In this document: positions 43,664 through 53,993 of the stretch, in pieces
Layout of the letters: the number at the start of each line of letters is the position of its first letter
Position numbering within the stretch: the first letter of the stretch is position 1
Source of the DNA: Sulfurovum sp. UBA5198
GTDB taxonomy: Bacteria > Campylobacterota > Campylobacteria > Campylobacterales > Sulfurovaceae
Direction: 5' to 3'
DNA: 64,000 nucleotides
NCBI GenBank assembly: GCA_002412865.1
Contig: DHVW01000013.1
Coordinates: forward strand, 1 to 64,000
Made by a program: the position numbers and the translations under genes
Notes under the pieces: generated by a model
What the model was told of the DNA's origin: nothing
The model's database searches: none
What the model saw: only the letters and a program-made list of their open reading frames with translations

Positions 43664-44956
43664 TTAGTACCTTAACGCATCAGCAATTAACTCTAGTGGA
43701 TTTTTGAATATAGTCTCCACTCCGGCGTCATTCATAGCTTCACTAAGCTGTACTCTACACGCACTGCATTCTGCACTGACATATTTGGCTTTTGTTTCGT
43801 TTATCATCGCTGCTTTTGGTTTGCCCGCTAGCTCTGCTAAATAAAACTTTTCGGTTTGCATAGTAACACCACCAAATCCACAACAGCGATTAGGATCACT
43901 CATCTCCACAAGTGGATAATTAGCTGCAAGTAGATTTCTGGGTTCTTGATAAATCCCCTGCACTTTCCTGGCATGACACGGATCATGATAAGTTACCAAA
44001 TCATCTATTTTTTTGCCTTTGGTAGCCAAAATAGTTTTAAGCTCCGTATTGTCATGAAGCCACTGCGTAGCCATATGTATTTTAGGTAGCATTTTTTTAA
44101 TCCGTGGGACTAATTCGCTATGAGCATGATTTTCACAAAAAACTATCCAATCATGTTTTATCATTGCACTACAAGTTGCCTCTGGTATTACAATAGAATC
44201 CACACTGTCTATGAAAGTCTCAAAATAGTCTACATTTTTACGAATTAGATACTCAACACTCGCCGTATCACCAGTAAAATAAGCCGGGGCTCCACAGCAT
44301 AGTTGTTTTTTTGGTATTATTGTATCAATATGAAGATATTTTAGTATCTCTACGAGACTATCGCCAATAGTCGTATAGTTATAGTTTGCTAAGCATCCTA
44401 TAAAAATAGCTACTTTTTGTGTCGGATTATTGGCTTTTATTTCTGCGGGATAACTATTTAAAAAGCTCTTCTTTGCCATTGATGGCAACAGTCTTCCTTT
44501 TTTAATGAGTGGCAATGCAAATCTAGCTCTCTCTCCGCGGTCATTTACATCTTTTGACAATGCACATGTTTTAAACATATAGCCCATTTTCATAGTCAAA
44601 TCCATAATTATTCTATGCCTAAGTAAAAAGAAAAATGCTCGCTTAAACCATGATATGCCAAACTTATCTGCAATATCGGCTCTTACCTCTTCAATAACCA
44701 TATCAGTAGCCAAAGAGTTTGGACATACATCTACGCAGTTTGTGCACAAAAAACAACTCTCAAAGATATTTTTTGCATTCTTGTCTAAATCTAAATTACC
44801 TTTTTGATATTCGCCAAGTAACTCAATAAAACCCCGTGGGCTAGTGACTTCGTCTGGATTTACCTGATGAATAGTGCAAACTGGTATACATTTCCCACAT
44901 TTTACACAATCATCACTAGTTGCACTAAAGTTAAAAATTTCTTTTTTATCCATCAT
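43664..44956 (-). CDS. GlpC/LutA-like iron-sulfur protein with two CCG domains
   Basis: 430 residues. Two 4Fe-4S motifs at the N-terminus (CVKCGKCIPVC and CFLCTNCVDVCPN), then two cysteine-rich CCG domains (QLCCGAPAYFTG and RCCGFGGVTM, with HDPCHARK). This is the plan of the electron-transfer subunit of anaerobic glycerol-3-phosphate, glycolate or lactate dehydrogenases. No flavoprotein subunit is adjacent; the pairing with hemN downstream of its own start matches H. pylori HP0665/HP0666 as I recall. The substrate is therefore undetermined. Confidence 0.85.
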   Translation of the reverse strand: MMDKKEIFNFSATSDDCVKCGKCIPVCTIHQVNPDEVTSPRGFIELLGEYQKGNLDLDKNAKNIFESCFLCTNCVDVCPNSLATDMVIEEVRADIADKFGISWFKRAFFFLLRHRIIMDLTMKMGYMFKTCALSKDVNDRGERARFALPLIKKGRLLPSMAKKSFLNSYPAEIKANNPTQKVAIFIGCLANYNYTTIGDSLVEILKYLHIDTIIPKKQLCCGAPAYFTGDTASVEYLIRKNVDYFETFIDSVDSIVIPEATCSAMIKHDWIVFCENHAHSELVPRIKKMLPKIHMATQWLHDNTELKTILATKGKKIDDLVTYHDPCHARKVQGIYQEPRNLLAANYPLVEMSDPNRCCGFGGVTMQTEKFYLAELAGKPKAAMINETKAKYVSAECSACRVQLSEAMNDAGVETIFKNPLELIADALRY

Positions 44957-44958
44957 AT

Positions 44959-46329
44959 TTATACCGTTTTTGAGAAACTCTTTTTTGAGCCACTATATTT
45001 ATCCATATATGCATCAAATGGCATTGCTATATTTCGTATTAGCATTGTACCAGTTTTATTCGCATTTATCTTATTACTTGTTATATCCAATAGTCCAGCT
45101 TCACTAAATTCTTTTAATTCATTTATTGCTTCGCTAAAATAATCATTAAAATTAATATTGTGCTCAGATTCTACCCTCTTAATGTCAATAGAGAAATTAG
45201 CCATAAGTTCCATAATAACAGATTTTCGCAAATAGTCATCATCGCTCAAATAAACACCTCGCTCAAAAGGCAATCTACCCTCATCAATAGATTTTTCATA
45301 TTCACTCATATCTTTGGTATTTTGAGCATAATATCTGCCACCCTCACCGATACTCGTTAGTCCTATGCCTATCAAGTTAGCCCCACCTTTTGTTGTGTAG
45401 CCTTGGAAGTTACGGTGAAGTTCACCTTTTGCAATAGCGGTAAAGAGTTCGTCATTAGGTTTGGCAAAGTGATCCATGCCCACCATCTTATATCCATTGC
45501 TTTCAAAAAAATCTATGCTATATTTGAAAATCTGTAGTTTTGTCTCTGGAGTTGGCAAGGTTGTCTCATCAAACTTACGCATTGTTTTTTTAAGCCAAGG
45601 TACATGAGCATAGTTAAAAAGTGCCAGTCTATCGGGATTTAGGGCAAATGCCAAATCCAAAGTCTTGCAAAAGCTCTCAAAACTCTGATATGGCAAACCA
45701 TAAATAAGGTCAATATTTATAGAACTTATTCCATATTTTCGTGCTAAATCTACGGCATTTTTTGTAAGCTCATATGGCTGGATACGATGTATCTCTTCTT
45801 GGACTTTTGGATCAAAATCTTGCACACCAAAACTAATACGATTAAATCCATGTTTTTTAAAGACAATCATCTGCTCTTCATTGAAATATCGTGGGTCAAT
45901 CTCACAACTAACTTCGGCTTCACTGCTCCAATTTGGGAACTTTGATTTTATATAGCTAACAATCTCATCAAGGCTATCCGCACTATAATAAGTAGGAGTT
46001 CCACCGCCAAAATGAAACTGTATCACTTCTCTATTTGTATCTAAGTGATTGGCTAGTATATCTATCTCTTTTTTGAGATATTCTACATATGCAAGTAGCT
46101 TATCCTCTTTTGAGGTGAAAACAACATTACAGCCACAAAAATAACAAGCACTTCTACAAAATGGTAAATGAATATAGAGTGACAGCTGGTCAATAGACGG
46201 AGTCTCTAATAACTTTATGTATTGTTCATATTTAAAGTCATCATTAAACTCTAATGCCGTAGGATAGCTTGTATACCTAGGTCCTGCCTTTGAGTATTTT
46301 CCAAACTTTTCAAAATCTATATCGCTCAC
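44959..46329 (-). CDS. hemN: Oxygen-independent coproporphyrinogen III oxidase
   Basis: 456 residues, full-length HemN rather than the shorter HemW. The radical-SAM motif CxxxCxxC plus the extra Cys is in YIHLPFCRSACYFCGCN; GGGTPTY follows, and YFNEEQM and GMDHFAKPNDEL (HemN-specific) are present. It oxidatively decarboxylates two propionates to vinyl groups in heme synthesis under low oxygen. Ends 2 bases before the GlpC-like gene start and begins 11 bases after the argF stop, so it lies within one transcription unit. Confidence 0.95.
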   Translation of the reverse strand: MSDIDFEKFGKYSKAGPRYTSYPTALEFNDDFKYEQYIKLLETPSIDQLSLYIHLPFCRSACYFCGCNVVFTSKEDKLLAYVEYLKKEIDILANHLDTNREVIQFHFGGGTPTYYSADSLDEIVSYIKSKFPNWSSEAEVSCEIDPRYFNEEQMIVFKKHGFNRISFGVQDFDPKVQEEIHRIQPYELTKNAVDLARKYGISSINIDLIYGLPYQSFESFCKTLDLAFALNPDRLALFNYAHVPWLKKTMRKFDETTLPTPETKLQIFKYSIDFFESNGYKMVGMDHFAKPNDELFTAIAKGELHRNFQGYTTKGGANLIGIGLTSIGEGGRYYAQNTKDMSEYEKSIDEGRLPFERGVYLSDDDYLRKSVIMELMANFSIDIKRVESEHNINFNDYFSEAINELKEFSEAGLLDITSNKINANKTGTMLIRNIAMPFDAYMDKYSGSKKSFSKTV

Positions 46330-46340
46330 TATATTTATCC

Positions 46341-47267
46341 TTATTTACCATCTCGCTTACTATCAAGCCAAACCATTATGCCTTTTTGCATATGAAGTCT
46401 ATTTTCTGCTTCCAAAAACACAACCTCTTCATGCTTCTCAAATATCTCTTCGCTAACCTCGTAGCCTCTATATGCTGGTAAGCAATGCATGAAAACAGCA
46501 GACTTCCTAGCTAAACTCATCATTTCATCATCTACTTTATACCCATTAAAAGCTTTAATTTTGCTATCTTTTTCACTCTCTTGACCCATTGATATCCAAG
46601 TATCAGTTATGACCACATCTGCTCCACACACAGCATCATTAGGATTATTTGAGATAATTATTTTTGCACCACTAAACTCAGCAAATCTTAATGCATCACT
46701 GATTATAGTCTCATCACATTCATAGCCTTTTGGAGTAGCTATTCTAAGCTCAAGTCCAAGTTTTGATGCAAGCATAAGCCATGAATGTGCTATATTATTA
46801 CCATCACCTATATATGCCACAATAGGATTATTTATCCCAAGCTCAAGCATAGTAAAATAATCAGTCATAATCTGTACAGGGTGATATTCATTGCTTAGTC
46901 CATTAATAACTGGAACTTTTGAATATCTGCTAAACTCATCTAGGCGACTCTGTTCAAAAGTGCGTATCATAACCATATCAACCATTCTTGAAATGACCCT
47001 AGCTGTGTCCTTCATAGGTTCGCCACGACCGAGCTGTATGTCGTTGTTTGACAAAAATAGTCCAACTCCACCAAGCTGATAAATACCAGTCTCAAAGCTT
47101 ACTCTAGTTCTTGTTGAGCTTTTTTCAAATATCATACCTAAAGTTTGATGCTCAAGATATGGTACAAATTCTCTATTTTTAGTCTGTATTTTTATCTTTT
47201 GTGCTAGAGAAACCATTTCTAGTAGCTCTTCTTTAGTAAAATCTTTTATGGTCAAAAAATGTCTCAT
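46341..47267 (-). CDS. argF: Ornithine carbamoyltransferase
   Basis: 308 residues. Carbamoyl-phosphate binding STRTR in FEKSSTRTRVSFE; HPVQIMTD; ornithine-binding DTWISMGQE; and HCLPAYRGYEV with the catalytic Cys. Makes citrulline, the substrate of ArgG (16145-17404). It is the first gene of the argF-hemN-glpC-like run; the 83 bases upstream separate it from the pilus locus. Confidence 0.96.
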   Translation of the reverse strand: MRHFLTIKDFTKEELLEMVSLAQKIKIQTKNREFVPYLEHQTLGMIFEKSSTRTRVSFETGIYQLGGVGLFLSNNDIQLGRGEPMKDTARVISRMVDMVMIRTFEQSRLDEFSRYSKVPVINGLSNEYHPVQIMTDYFTMLELGINNPIVAYIGDGNNIAHSWLMLASKLGLELRIATPKGYECDETIISDALRFAEFSGAKIIISNNPNDAVCGADVVITDTWISMGQESEKDSKIKAFNGYKVDDEMMSLARKSAVFMHCLPAYRGYEVSEEIFEKHEEVVFLEAENRLHMQKGIMVWLDSKRDGK

Positions 47268-47350
47268 AAATCCGTCCCTTGGTGGAGTAAAGAGAATATT
47301 GTACCATAAAGGTGGTAAATATAAGTTACAAAATTGGCTATATTGCCTTA

Positions 47351-48598
47351 TTATCCTTTAGCTGCTTTACCCAAATCCCACATTGGCATAAATATACCTA
47401 GTGCCATTAATAAAACCAGTATTGCTATAAAAAACATCATAATAGGCTCTATGTATGAACTTAGATTATCTATGATATCTTGAAATTTCATATCATAATA
47501 TTCAGTTACTTTATCTAGCATAGCATCTAGCTGTCCACTGGCTTCACCTGCTCTTATCATTTGTAAAAGCATATTTTCAAATAGTTCTGTTTGTGCAAAT
47601 GAATCTGATATGCCAACTCCTCTGCCGATATTAATATTCACCATTTCTAGTTTTTGCTTCATATAACTATTTTCAACCATGCCAACAGCAGTATCGAGAG
47701 CCTCAGAAACTGGTATACCAGATTTTATAAGCTCACCTAAAACCAAAGTATACTTATGCATTGTAGAAAGGAATATAACTTTATTAATTAGATAAAAGTT
47801 TTTATTAATTAATATCTTGTCTATTGATAATTTAAATTCTGGATTATTTTTATAAAAATATTTTAGTGCTATTACCATTACCACCATTGCTATTAAAATC
47901 AATATACCATAATTACTCAAAGCATTTTCCAAAGCCAATAGAATTCTTGTTGGTAAAGGTAATTCTGTTTTAAATTGTGCAAAAATTTCTTTAAATTTAG
48001 GTACAACTACAACTATCAAAATAGTAAATGCAACACCCATGGCTGCCAAAGTAATCATTGGAGCTCTAATGGCTTTTTTAAACCTAGCTACATTGCTTCT
48101 AACATTTTCAAGTATAGAGGCTAATTTACTAAATGAATTCGAAATACTACCTGTTCTCTCACCTAACTTTGCCATGGCAAGTGTTACATGACCAAATTCT
48201 TCTCTGTATGGCTCCATTGATTCAGATAGACTTTTGCCTGCATCGATACTTGTACTAATATCCCCATAAATACTGGATAATCTTTTATTATGTGTATTTG
48301 CTGAAACATCTGCGAATGTATCATTAATTGGGATACCTGCGTCCGTCATAACAGCAATTTGTCGTATGGTAGATATCTTATCAGTAGCATTTATTTTACT
48401 TTTAAAAATTTTGCTTGCAAAAGAAAATATATTTTTGAATACAACATCCAAGGGTGGAGATGCTGGTTCTATCTTTGATATTACTGCCGTTTTATATTTT
48501 CTAGCTACTATTGATTTTGCTGCAAACTTATTTTCAGCCTCAACTAATTCAATATTTTTTTTACCTCTTGCAATATATGATACATTAAAATAATTCAT
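47351..48598 (-). CDS. mshG: MSHA/type II secretion inner-membrane platform protein (MshG/GspF)
   Basis: 415 residues with two T2SSF domains, each with conserved Phe-x-Lys...(about residues 65-190 and 270-395) and three membrane segments (near 175-195, 225-245, 385-405). The N-terminal MNYFNVSYIARGKKNIELVEAENKFAA and FMPMWDLGKAAKG at the end are typical of the PilC/GspF/MshG family. It anchors the ATPase MshE and drives pilus assembly. It starts one base after the mshE stop; it is the last pilus gene here. Confidence 0.9.
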   Translation of the reverse strand: MNYFNVSYIARGKKNIELVEAENKFAAKSIVARKYKTAVISKIEPASPPLDVVFKNIFSFASKIFKSKINATDKISTIRQIAVMTDAGIPINDTFADVSANTHNKRLSSIYGDISTSIDAGKSLSESMEPYREEFGHVTLAMAKLGERTGSISNSFSKLASILENVRSNVARFKKAIRAPMITLAAMGVAFTILIVVVVPKFKEIFAQFKTELPLPTRILLALENALSNYGILILIAMVVMVIALKYFYKNNPEFKLSIDKILINKNFYLINKVIFLSTMHKYTLVLGELIKSGIPVSEALDTAVGMVENSYMKQKLEMVNINIGRGVGISDSFAQTELFENMLLQMIRAGEASGQLDAMLDKVTEYYDMKFQDIIDNLSSYIEPIMMFFIAILVLLMALGIFMPMWDLGKAAKG

Positions 48599-50344
48599 TT
48601 ACAGCCTTGCAACACGATATATTTCGTCAATTGTAGTTTTGCCATCAATTGCTTTTATTATTCCATCTTCAAACATTGTTATAAATCCTTCACTCGTCGC
48701 TTGTATTGTTAACTGCTCTTTGGTTGCATTTGATGCAATCATTCTAGAAATTTCTTCACTAACGGTTAAAACTTCAGATATCATCTCCCTGCCTTGATAA
48801 CCAGAAAAACTACACTCTTTGCAGCCCACACCCTTATAAAAAACTGGCTTGGCACTATATTTATCTAGATACACTTTTATTTCATCAATAATATTATCTG
48901 GTAAATAAACCTCTGCCTTACAATTAGGGCATATTTTTCTTACCAACCTTTGAGCCTGAATGCAAACCAATGCACCACTTACAAGATATGTCTCAATACC
49001 CATATCTAATATTCTAGATATTGCACTAATTGAATCATTTGTATGCAAAGTTGATAGCACTAGATGTCCTGTTAGTGCAGCTTGTACTGCTATTCTTAGA
49101 GTTTCACTATCTCTGATTTCACCTATCATAATCTTATCTGGATCTTGACGCAATATTGATCTCAATGCATCAGAAAATCCTAGTCCGGCTTTGGCATTAA
49201 CCTGTACCTGCTGTATTCCACTCATCTGATACTCCACTGGATCTTCAACTGTGATAATTTTATCATGAACATCTCTAATCGCATTAATTGCACCATATAG
49301 TGTGGTTGTTTTACCACTACCTGTTGGCCCTGTAACCAGTACTATTCCATATGGGACTTTAATTGCTTCACTAAAACGATCAAGAGAGTGTTTACTCATT
49401 CCAGATTCATCAAGCCTAATCATTACTTTTGTTTTATCCAAAATCCTAAGAACTATAGACTCCCCAAACATGGTAGGCAGAGTAGATGCTCTAAAATCAA
49501 ATGGCTTTCCAGCAACAGTAGCTGAAAATCTACCATCTTGTGGTTTTCTCTTCTCCGCTATATCCAAATTTGCAAGTAATTTCATTCGTGATGATAGTGG
49601 AGCAAACATATCTTTATCGAATGTAAAACTTTGCCTCAAAAGTCCATCTACTCTCTCTCTTACTATACAACTTTTTTCTAATGCCTCCACATGAATATCA
49701 CTTGCTTTTGCATATATTGCTGATTTTAATATTATGTCAATCAACTTTACTATAGATGATGACTCTCCATCACTAGAATCACTATTGTCTTGTTTTAAAT
49801 CTCTCCTAATATCAGCTACAATATTCTTAACACTATCTTGTGTTTCGAGTCTTTGTATATTTGCTATTATAAGCTTAGGTGAAGCTATTGCAATATTTAA
49901 TGGCTTAAGTGGGAAAAGTCTTTGCAAAGCGTCATGAGCCTCAATATCAAATGGATCATTCAAAACTGCAACTACATTAAGGTCTGTCTCTTTTATTGGC
50001 AATGCACTATATTTAACAAGCTGTGAAAATGGCACTTTATTTACAAGCGATGCGTCTATTTCTATATCGTCAAGGTCAATAAACTCTAGCTTCATTTCAG
50101 CTGCAATATTTTTCAATACAGCTTGCTTATCAATATCAGTAAAATCACATATATCACTAACTCTGATCTTTCCTGCTCTTACCTTGTCTGCCAAAAACCG
50201 TTCAAGCGTAACCTTATCTAGCATATCATTTTCTATCAATAAAGATATGGTTACTTTTTTAGCTTTTCCAGTTCTAATAAGACCTACAATCTTCTCTTTT
50301 TCTAGAATTTTATCCTCAAGTAGCATTTCAATAATTTTTAACAT
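48599..50344 (-). CDS. mshE: MSHA-type pilus assembly ATPase (MshE/GspE/PilB family)
   Basis: 581 residues. N-terminal MshEN-like domains (residues 1-190), then the ATPase: Walker A VTGPTGSGKTTTLYGAI, Asp box ITVEDPVEYQM, Walker B IMIGEIRDSET, His box LSTLHTND. A tetracysteine zinc motif (CPNC...CKEC) near the C-terminus is typical of extension ATPases, and absence of it in PilT supports the extension role. The RLG-type c-di-GMP signature in the first MshEN repeat is weak (KVT). Confidence 0.92.
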   Translation of the reverse strand: MLKIIEMLLEDKILEKEKIVGLIRTGKAKKVTISLLIENDMLDKVTLERFLADKVRAGKIRVSDICDFTDIDKQAVLKNIAAEMKLEFIDLDDIEIDASLVNKVPFSQLVKYSALPIKETDLNVVAVLNDPFDIEAHDALQRLFPLKPLNIAIASPKLIIANIQRLETQDSVKNIVADIRRDLKQDNSDSSDGESSSIVKLIDIILKSAIYAKASDIHVEALEKSCIVRERVDGLLRQSFTFDKDMFAPLSSRMKLLANLDIAEKRKPQDGRFSATVAGKPFDFRASTLPTMFGESIVLRILDKTKVMIRLDESGMSKHSLDRFSEAIKVPYGIVLVTGPTGSGKTTTLYGAINAIRDVHDKIITVEDPVEYQMSGIQQVQVNAKAGLGFSDALRSILRQDPDKIMIGEIRDSETLRIAVQAALTGHLVLSTLHTNDSISAISRILDMGIETYLVSGALVCIQAQRLVRKICPNCKAEVYLPDNIIDEIKVYLDKYSAKPVFYKGVGCKECSFSGYQGREMISEVLTVSEEISRMIASNATKEQLTIQATSEGFITMFEDGIIKAIDGKTTIDEIYRVARL

Positions 50345-50374
50345 CTAAACTCCCTAATTATAAACTCCAAAGCT

Positions 50375-51172
50375 TCACTTCCATTCATTAGATTCAATCT
50401 CGCGTGCAAGCTCCAAAGCCTCATTTGACATTTTCTTTGCAGAATAAGCCTTTAATATTCTAATAGCCTCGCTTTTATCTCCTAGTTTGGCCTTAGATTT
50501 TGCCATCAAAAGCCAAGAATCTTCAATCTCTTCTGTAATTTTATTTGTCTCAATAGCCCAAAATAGTGATTTGTCATAATCTCCTGATTCGTAAAAACTA
50601 TTTGATAAAAAGAGTGCATCGTTTGGATCTTTGCTTTGATTGAATCTACGCATTATATCACTAAGTGCATTACTGTTATCTATAACATCAAATTTAATCT
50701 TCTTTGATATTGCAGGTTTATCGTCTATTTTAATGGCTGGCAATGCCAAACACACCTCATTGCTTTGAGCTTTATATAATTCTGTTGATGGTTTTTTTAG
50801 CTCAGACCTCGTACTTTCTGCTGCTTCATTTTCCATAATTGAAATATTATTTTCATTAAAGTTTTCAATATAGTTTATAACTGGTCTCTTGATGCATATT
50901 TTTTCAGTAACCATATTATAAATTATTTCTGGTTCTAAAGAATTTAAATTTCCATGAATAGATAATGGCATTTTTCGTTCAATTATTTCTTTGTCAATAT
51001 TAACATTGGCACTTATAATTTCAAAATCAACAGCTTCCTTTTTGCCTACATCATCTTTTAAGAAAAAATAAAGTAGAGTGGATAATAATAAGGTAGCAAT
51101 AATAGCATATGGTGCGAATTGTCTGTACTTATAAATTTTCCATTTTTCTTCCAAAATATCAATATTACGCAT
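50375..51172 (-). CDS. MshN-like tetratricopeptide pilus protein
   Basis: 265 residues from ATG 51172; a longer frame starts at TTG 51205 but would overlap the mshM-like gene deeply. A single N-terminal transmembrane helix (RQFAPYAIIATLLLSTLLYFFL), a low-complexity periplasmic stretch, then C-terminal TPR-like helices (FYESGDYDKSLFWAIETNK, EAIRILKAYSAKK). By position and topology it is the MshN counterpart, thought to stabilise the complex. Sequence alone is weakly diagnostic. Confidence 0.65.
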   Translation of the reverse strand: MRNIDILEEKWKIYKYRQFAPYAIIATLLLSTLLYFFLKDDVGKKEAVDFEIISANVNIDKEIIERKMPLSIHGNLNSLEPEIIYNMVTEKICIKRPVINYIENFNENNISIMENEAAESTRSELKKPSTELYKAQSNEVCLALPAIKIDDKPAISKKIKFDVIDNSNALSDIMRRFNQSKDPNDALFLSNSFYESGDYDKSLFWAIETNKITEEIEDSWLLMAKSKAKLGDKSEAIRILKAYSAKKMSNEALELAREIESNEWK

Positions 51173-51986
51173 GTGCCAATCCAAGCTTAAGAGCTGATAA
51201 CTCAATCATTTTTCTAGAAAAAACATTTGATGAATCTTCAAACATATTATTATTTGTATTAAATTCAGATAATTCACATAATTCAAATGCAGAAAACATT
51301 AGCTTATTACATTCCCTATAGTTACCACTTGTATATTTATGAATTAATTTAAATTCCCCATCTCCAATATAACTAACAATATTTGATACATTAGCATTTA
51401 AAAGCTTTGAATGTATATATGCTACCATCTCTTGCTTGCTTGCATTAGCTAATTCTATTTTTGACCAAATTCTTGTTTTAAAATGTGGCTCAGTTAGAAT
51501 ACTTTTTTCACCTATATTATGCAATACTATCACAAATTTTACTATTTTAGTATCAGAAATTAATCTAATTTGTTCAAAAATAGTGTCAGAATACATTTGT
51601 GCTTCATCTAGCAAAATTATTATTTCTCTTTTACTTTTTAGACTGTTACAATATTTAATAATGCCATTAAAATTTACATCGTTATCCTGTGGTGCGGATT
51701 CATCTGCTAATATAGAAAAAAGTGTGGATAAAAAATCGTTTTCACATAAAAATGGGGTTTCTATATAATGAATCTCTTTTTGATGTCTTAATTTTTTGTG
51801 TATACTTTTTAATATCATGCTTTTACCAACACCAGAATTACCAATAAACAGTGCTAATTGCATTGGCTCATCAATGATTTTTTCTAGTTGATAAAGTGCC
51901 AATAATGAAGATTCAATATCAATATATCCTTTATTGTTTTCGGTATCAACAAAGGCATATTTTGCTTCCTTGAAACTATTTTTCAT
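51165..51986 (-). CDS. MshM/ExeA-type AAA ATPase
   Basis: 273 residues. Walker A GNSGVGKSM at about residues 49-57, Walker B IIILLDEAQM, sensor-type VIVLHN, arginine finger region TRIWSKIEL. Relatives (MshM, ExeA) remodel peptidoglycan-linked secretin assembly. It overlaps the secretin gene by 11 bases and MshN by 8 bases, confirming one operon. No peptidoglycan-binding domain is visible at the C-terminus, unlike ExeA. Confidence 0.78.
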   Translation of the reverse strand: MKNSFKEAKYAFVDTENNKGYIDIESSLLALYQLEKIIDEPMQLALFIGNSGVGKSMILKSIHKKLRHQKEIHYIETPFLCENDFLSTLFSILADESAPQDNDVNFNGIIKYCNSLKSKREIIILLDEAQMYSDTIFEQIRLISDTKIVKFVIVLHNIGEKSILTEPHFKTRIWSKIELANASKQEMVAYIHSKLLNANVSNIVSYIGDGEFKLIHKYTSGNYRECNKLMFSAFELCELSEFNTNNNMFEDSSNVFSRKMIELSALKLGLAHA

Positions 51987-53571
51987 TTAACCTATCGTAT
52001 CCTAGGTCTTTCATAAGTGCATCTTTTGGATCATTTACAACATGAGGAGTTATAATAATTACAAGTTCTTCAGTTGTCTTGATGTCACTTGTACGGTTAA
52101 ACGCATAACTCAAAATTGGTATATCTCCAAGTATTGGAACTTTTTTAGTCTCTTTGCCTTCTTTGGTTGATATTAAACCACCAAGTATTGCATGCTCTCC
52201 ATCTTTAACTTTAATTACAGATGATATCTGTCTTCGCACTAAATCTGGTGGCATAGTCCTAGTGCCACTTCCGGCACTAACATCTACGGCTGTATCTGAA
52301 ATAGATGGATTTATTTTGAGTGTAACCATTCCATTTTCGTTTATTTCAGGTGTAATATCAAGTAAAATACCTGCAAATACAGAGCCAATGGTCTCTCCTT
52401 GAGCTGCCACTGCCCCACCACCACTGCTTGCAGTAGAGGATGATTGGATTTTATAAAAAATCTCTTTACCGACACTAATCAGTGCGGGTTGATTATTTAG
52501 TGTCATAACTTTAGGGCTAGATATACTTCTAACATCACCTTGAGTGCCAAGAAACTTAATAAGGTCTTGTATCTTTGTATTACCCGTGGCAAATATTGAT
52601 GCACCAGCTGGATTAGCACTCTCATCACGATCCCATTTTGTAATAATATTATTAGTAATTTCAGTTGGGTAAATATTTCTAGCTGCTTCCAATGTGGAGC
52701 TAACTGCTAAATTTTGAAGGCTATATATTTGTGACCAATCTATACCTGTAGTTCTACTATCATCAAAATTAACACTTAATATCCTAACATCAATTATCAC
52801 TTGTTTTTGAATTTGATTCGTTAATGTCTCCATATAGCTTGATATTCGTGCAATTTGTTGAGCTGTGCCTGTTACGGTTATCATTCCAGCTTGAGGATTA
52901 ACTATTGGTGCGACTGGATTATACTCCCACACTTGACCATCTGGTCCAACCCACGCCGTATCAGAAGTTTTTGCGTAATGAGTACTGCCATCACCTGCCC
53001 CTATTAAAATTCTTTGTACTTCTTTGCCAATAGTATCCCAAAATACAAATTCATCTTTACTTTCTATCGAGGTACCACTACCTGCTTTAGTAGAAGCAGA
53101 TCCACTTGTTGTTCCAGTAGCTCCAGTCGTAGTTCCACCAGTGCTACTACTGGAATTAGATTGGGAGTTAGAGTTAGCTATTGTAACATTTGCATTACTC
53201 TTTCCGATTCTATCTCCAGCAATATAGTGAACTCTAAATGTTTTTGTCACAAGGTAATTAATCGTTAATTTATTACCTTCAAGTGTATAATATAGGTCGT
53301 TATCCCTTAGAACTGTATCCAAGAAACCTTTTACTGTCGAATTTTTTAATTTAACATAATATAGATTTTTTTTCATTCTCATTCTTGCAGCTTCATCTTT
53401 GACTATTACAGTAAGACCACAAGTTTCAGCTAGATTATCAACCATATCTCCAATAGTCAATTTACTATCAACAGTCACACTAAAGAGTCTAGACTTACAT
53501 TGATTAGCATTTAGCCCACTACTAGCCATTGCTAGTGCTATACAAACATACAAACTTCTCTTAAATATCAT
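51976..53571 (-). CDS. mshL: MshL-like outer-membrane secretin
   Basis: 531 residues. Signal peptide (1-22), an N0/STN-like domain (about 28-110, DMVDNLAETCGLTVIV), a Ser/Gly/Thr low-complexity linker at about 132-168, an NHQIN-like domain with VTGTAQQIARISSYMETL, and the secretin core with TPEINENGMVTLKINPSIS, VRRQISSVIKVKDGEHAILGGLIS and PILGDIPILSYAFNR. It forms the outer-membrane ring for the pilus fibre. The start overlaps the upstream gene by 4 bases. No lipobox is seen. Confidence 0.9.
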   Translation of the reverse strand: MIFKRSLYVCIALAMASSGLNANQCKSRLFSVTVDSKLTIGDMVDNLAETCGLTVIVKDEAARMRMKKNLYYVKLKNSTVKGFLDTVLRDNDLYYTLEGNKLTINYLVTKTFRVHYIAGDRIGKSNANVTIANSNSQSNSSSSTGGTTTGATGTTSGSASTKAGSGTSIESKDEFVFWDTIGKEVQRILIGAGDGSTHYAKTSDTAWVGPDGQVWEYNPVAPIVNPQAGMITVTGTAQQIARISSYMETLTNQIQKQVIIDVRILSVNFDDSRTTGIDWSQIYSLQNLAVSSTLEAARNIYPTEITNNIITKWDRDESANPAGASIFATGNTKIQDLIKFLGTQGDVRSISSPKVMTLNNQPALISVGKEIFYKIQSSSTASSGGGAVAAQGETIGSVFAGILLDITPEINENGMVTLKINPSISDTAVDVSAGSGTRTMPPDLVRRQISSVIKVKDGEHAILGGLISTKEGKETKKVPILGDIPILSYAFNRTSDIKTTEELVIIITPHVVNDPKDALMKDLGYDRLNEK

Positions 53572-53993
53572 CTTGTGTACCCCTTTTGTAATTTGATTAC
53601 ATTATCTTTTTTATTATTAATAAACACTCTTTTAGTTGAATCATCCTTTCGAAAGATAACACTATTTTTGTCAATAGAAATAACTGTATAATCTCCAGCC
53701 TTCTCACCAGTACGGATCCAAGCATTATTTACAAATGCTTTGCCATTCATTATTCCACTTAGATTTAAATCCACATCTTTGACGGCAGACAACTTTTGAG
53801 GTATTAATGCCCCAGTTGTAGCATTTCTATCCAAATAAATAAATGGGTCTTTCACTCCACTCAAATCAGTGGAGCTTAAACCTACTCTTGGAGCTTGTAT
53901 AGAGCTGACCTTATCCTCTAGTTCTTTTGTGGTAATAACATTCGCACAAACAAACAGTAGAGAATAAAGACTAATTATTAAATATCTATTCAT
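53568..53993 (-). CDS. MshK-like pilus assembly protein
   Basis: 141 residues from ATG 53993 (overlaps the previous stop as TGATG); the longer frame to 54011 is unsupported. Signal peptide (residues 1-17), then a small beta-rich domain with DPFIYLDRNATTG and VISIDKNSVIFRKDDSTKRV, reminiscent of PilP/GspC-type periplasmic proteins that contact the secretin. Assigned by position between mshJ and mshL. Confidence 0.65.
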   Translation of the reverse strand: MNRYLIISLYSLLFVCANVITTKELEDKVSSIQAPRVGLSSTDLSGVKDPFIYLDRNATTGALIPQKLSAVKDVDLNLSGIMNGKAFVNNAWIRTGEKAGDYTVISIDKNSVIFRKDDSTKRVFINNKKDNVIKLQKGYTR

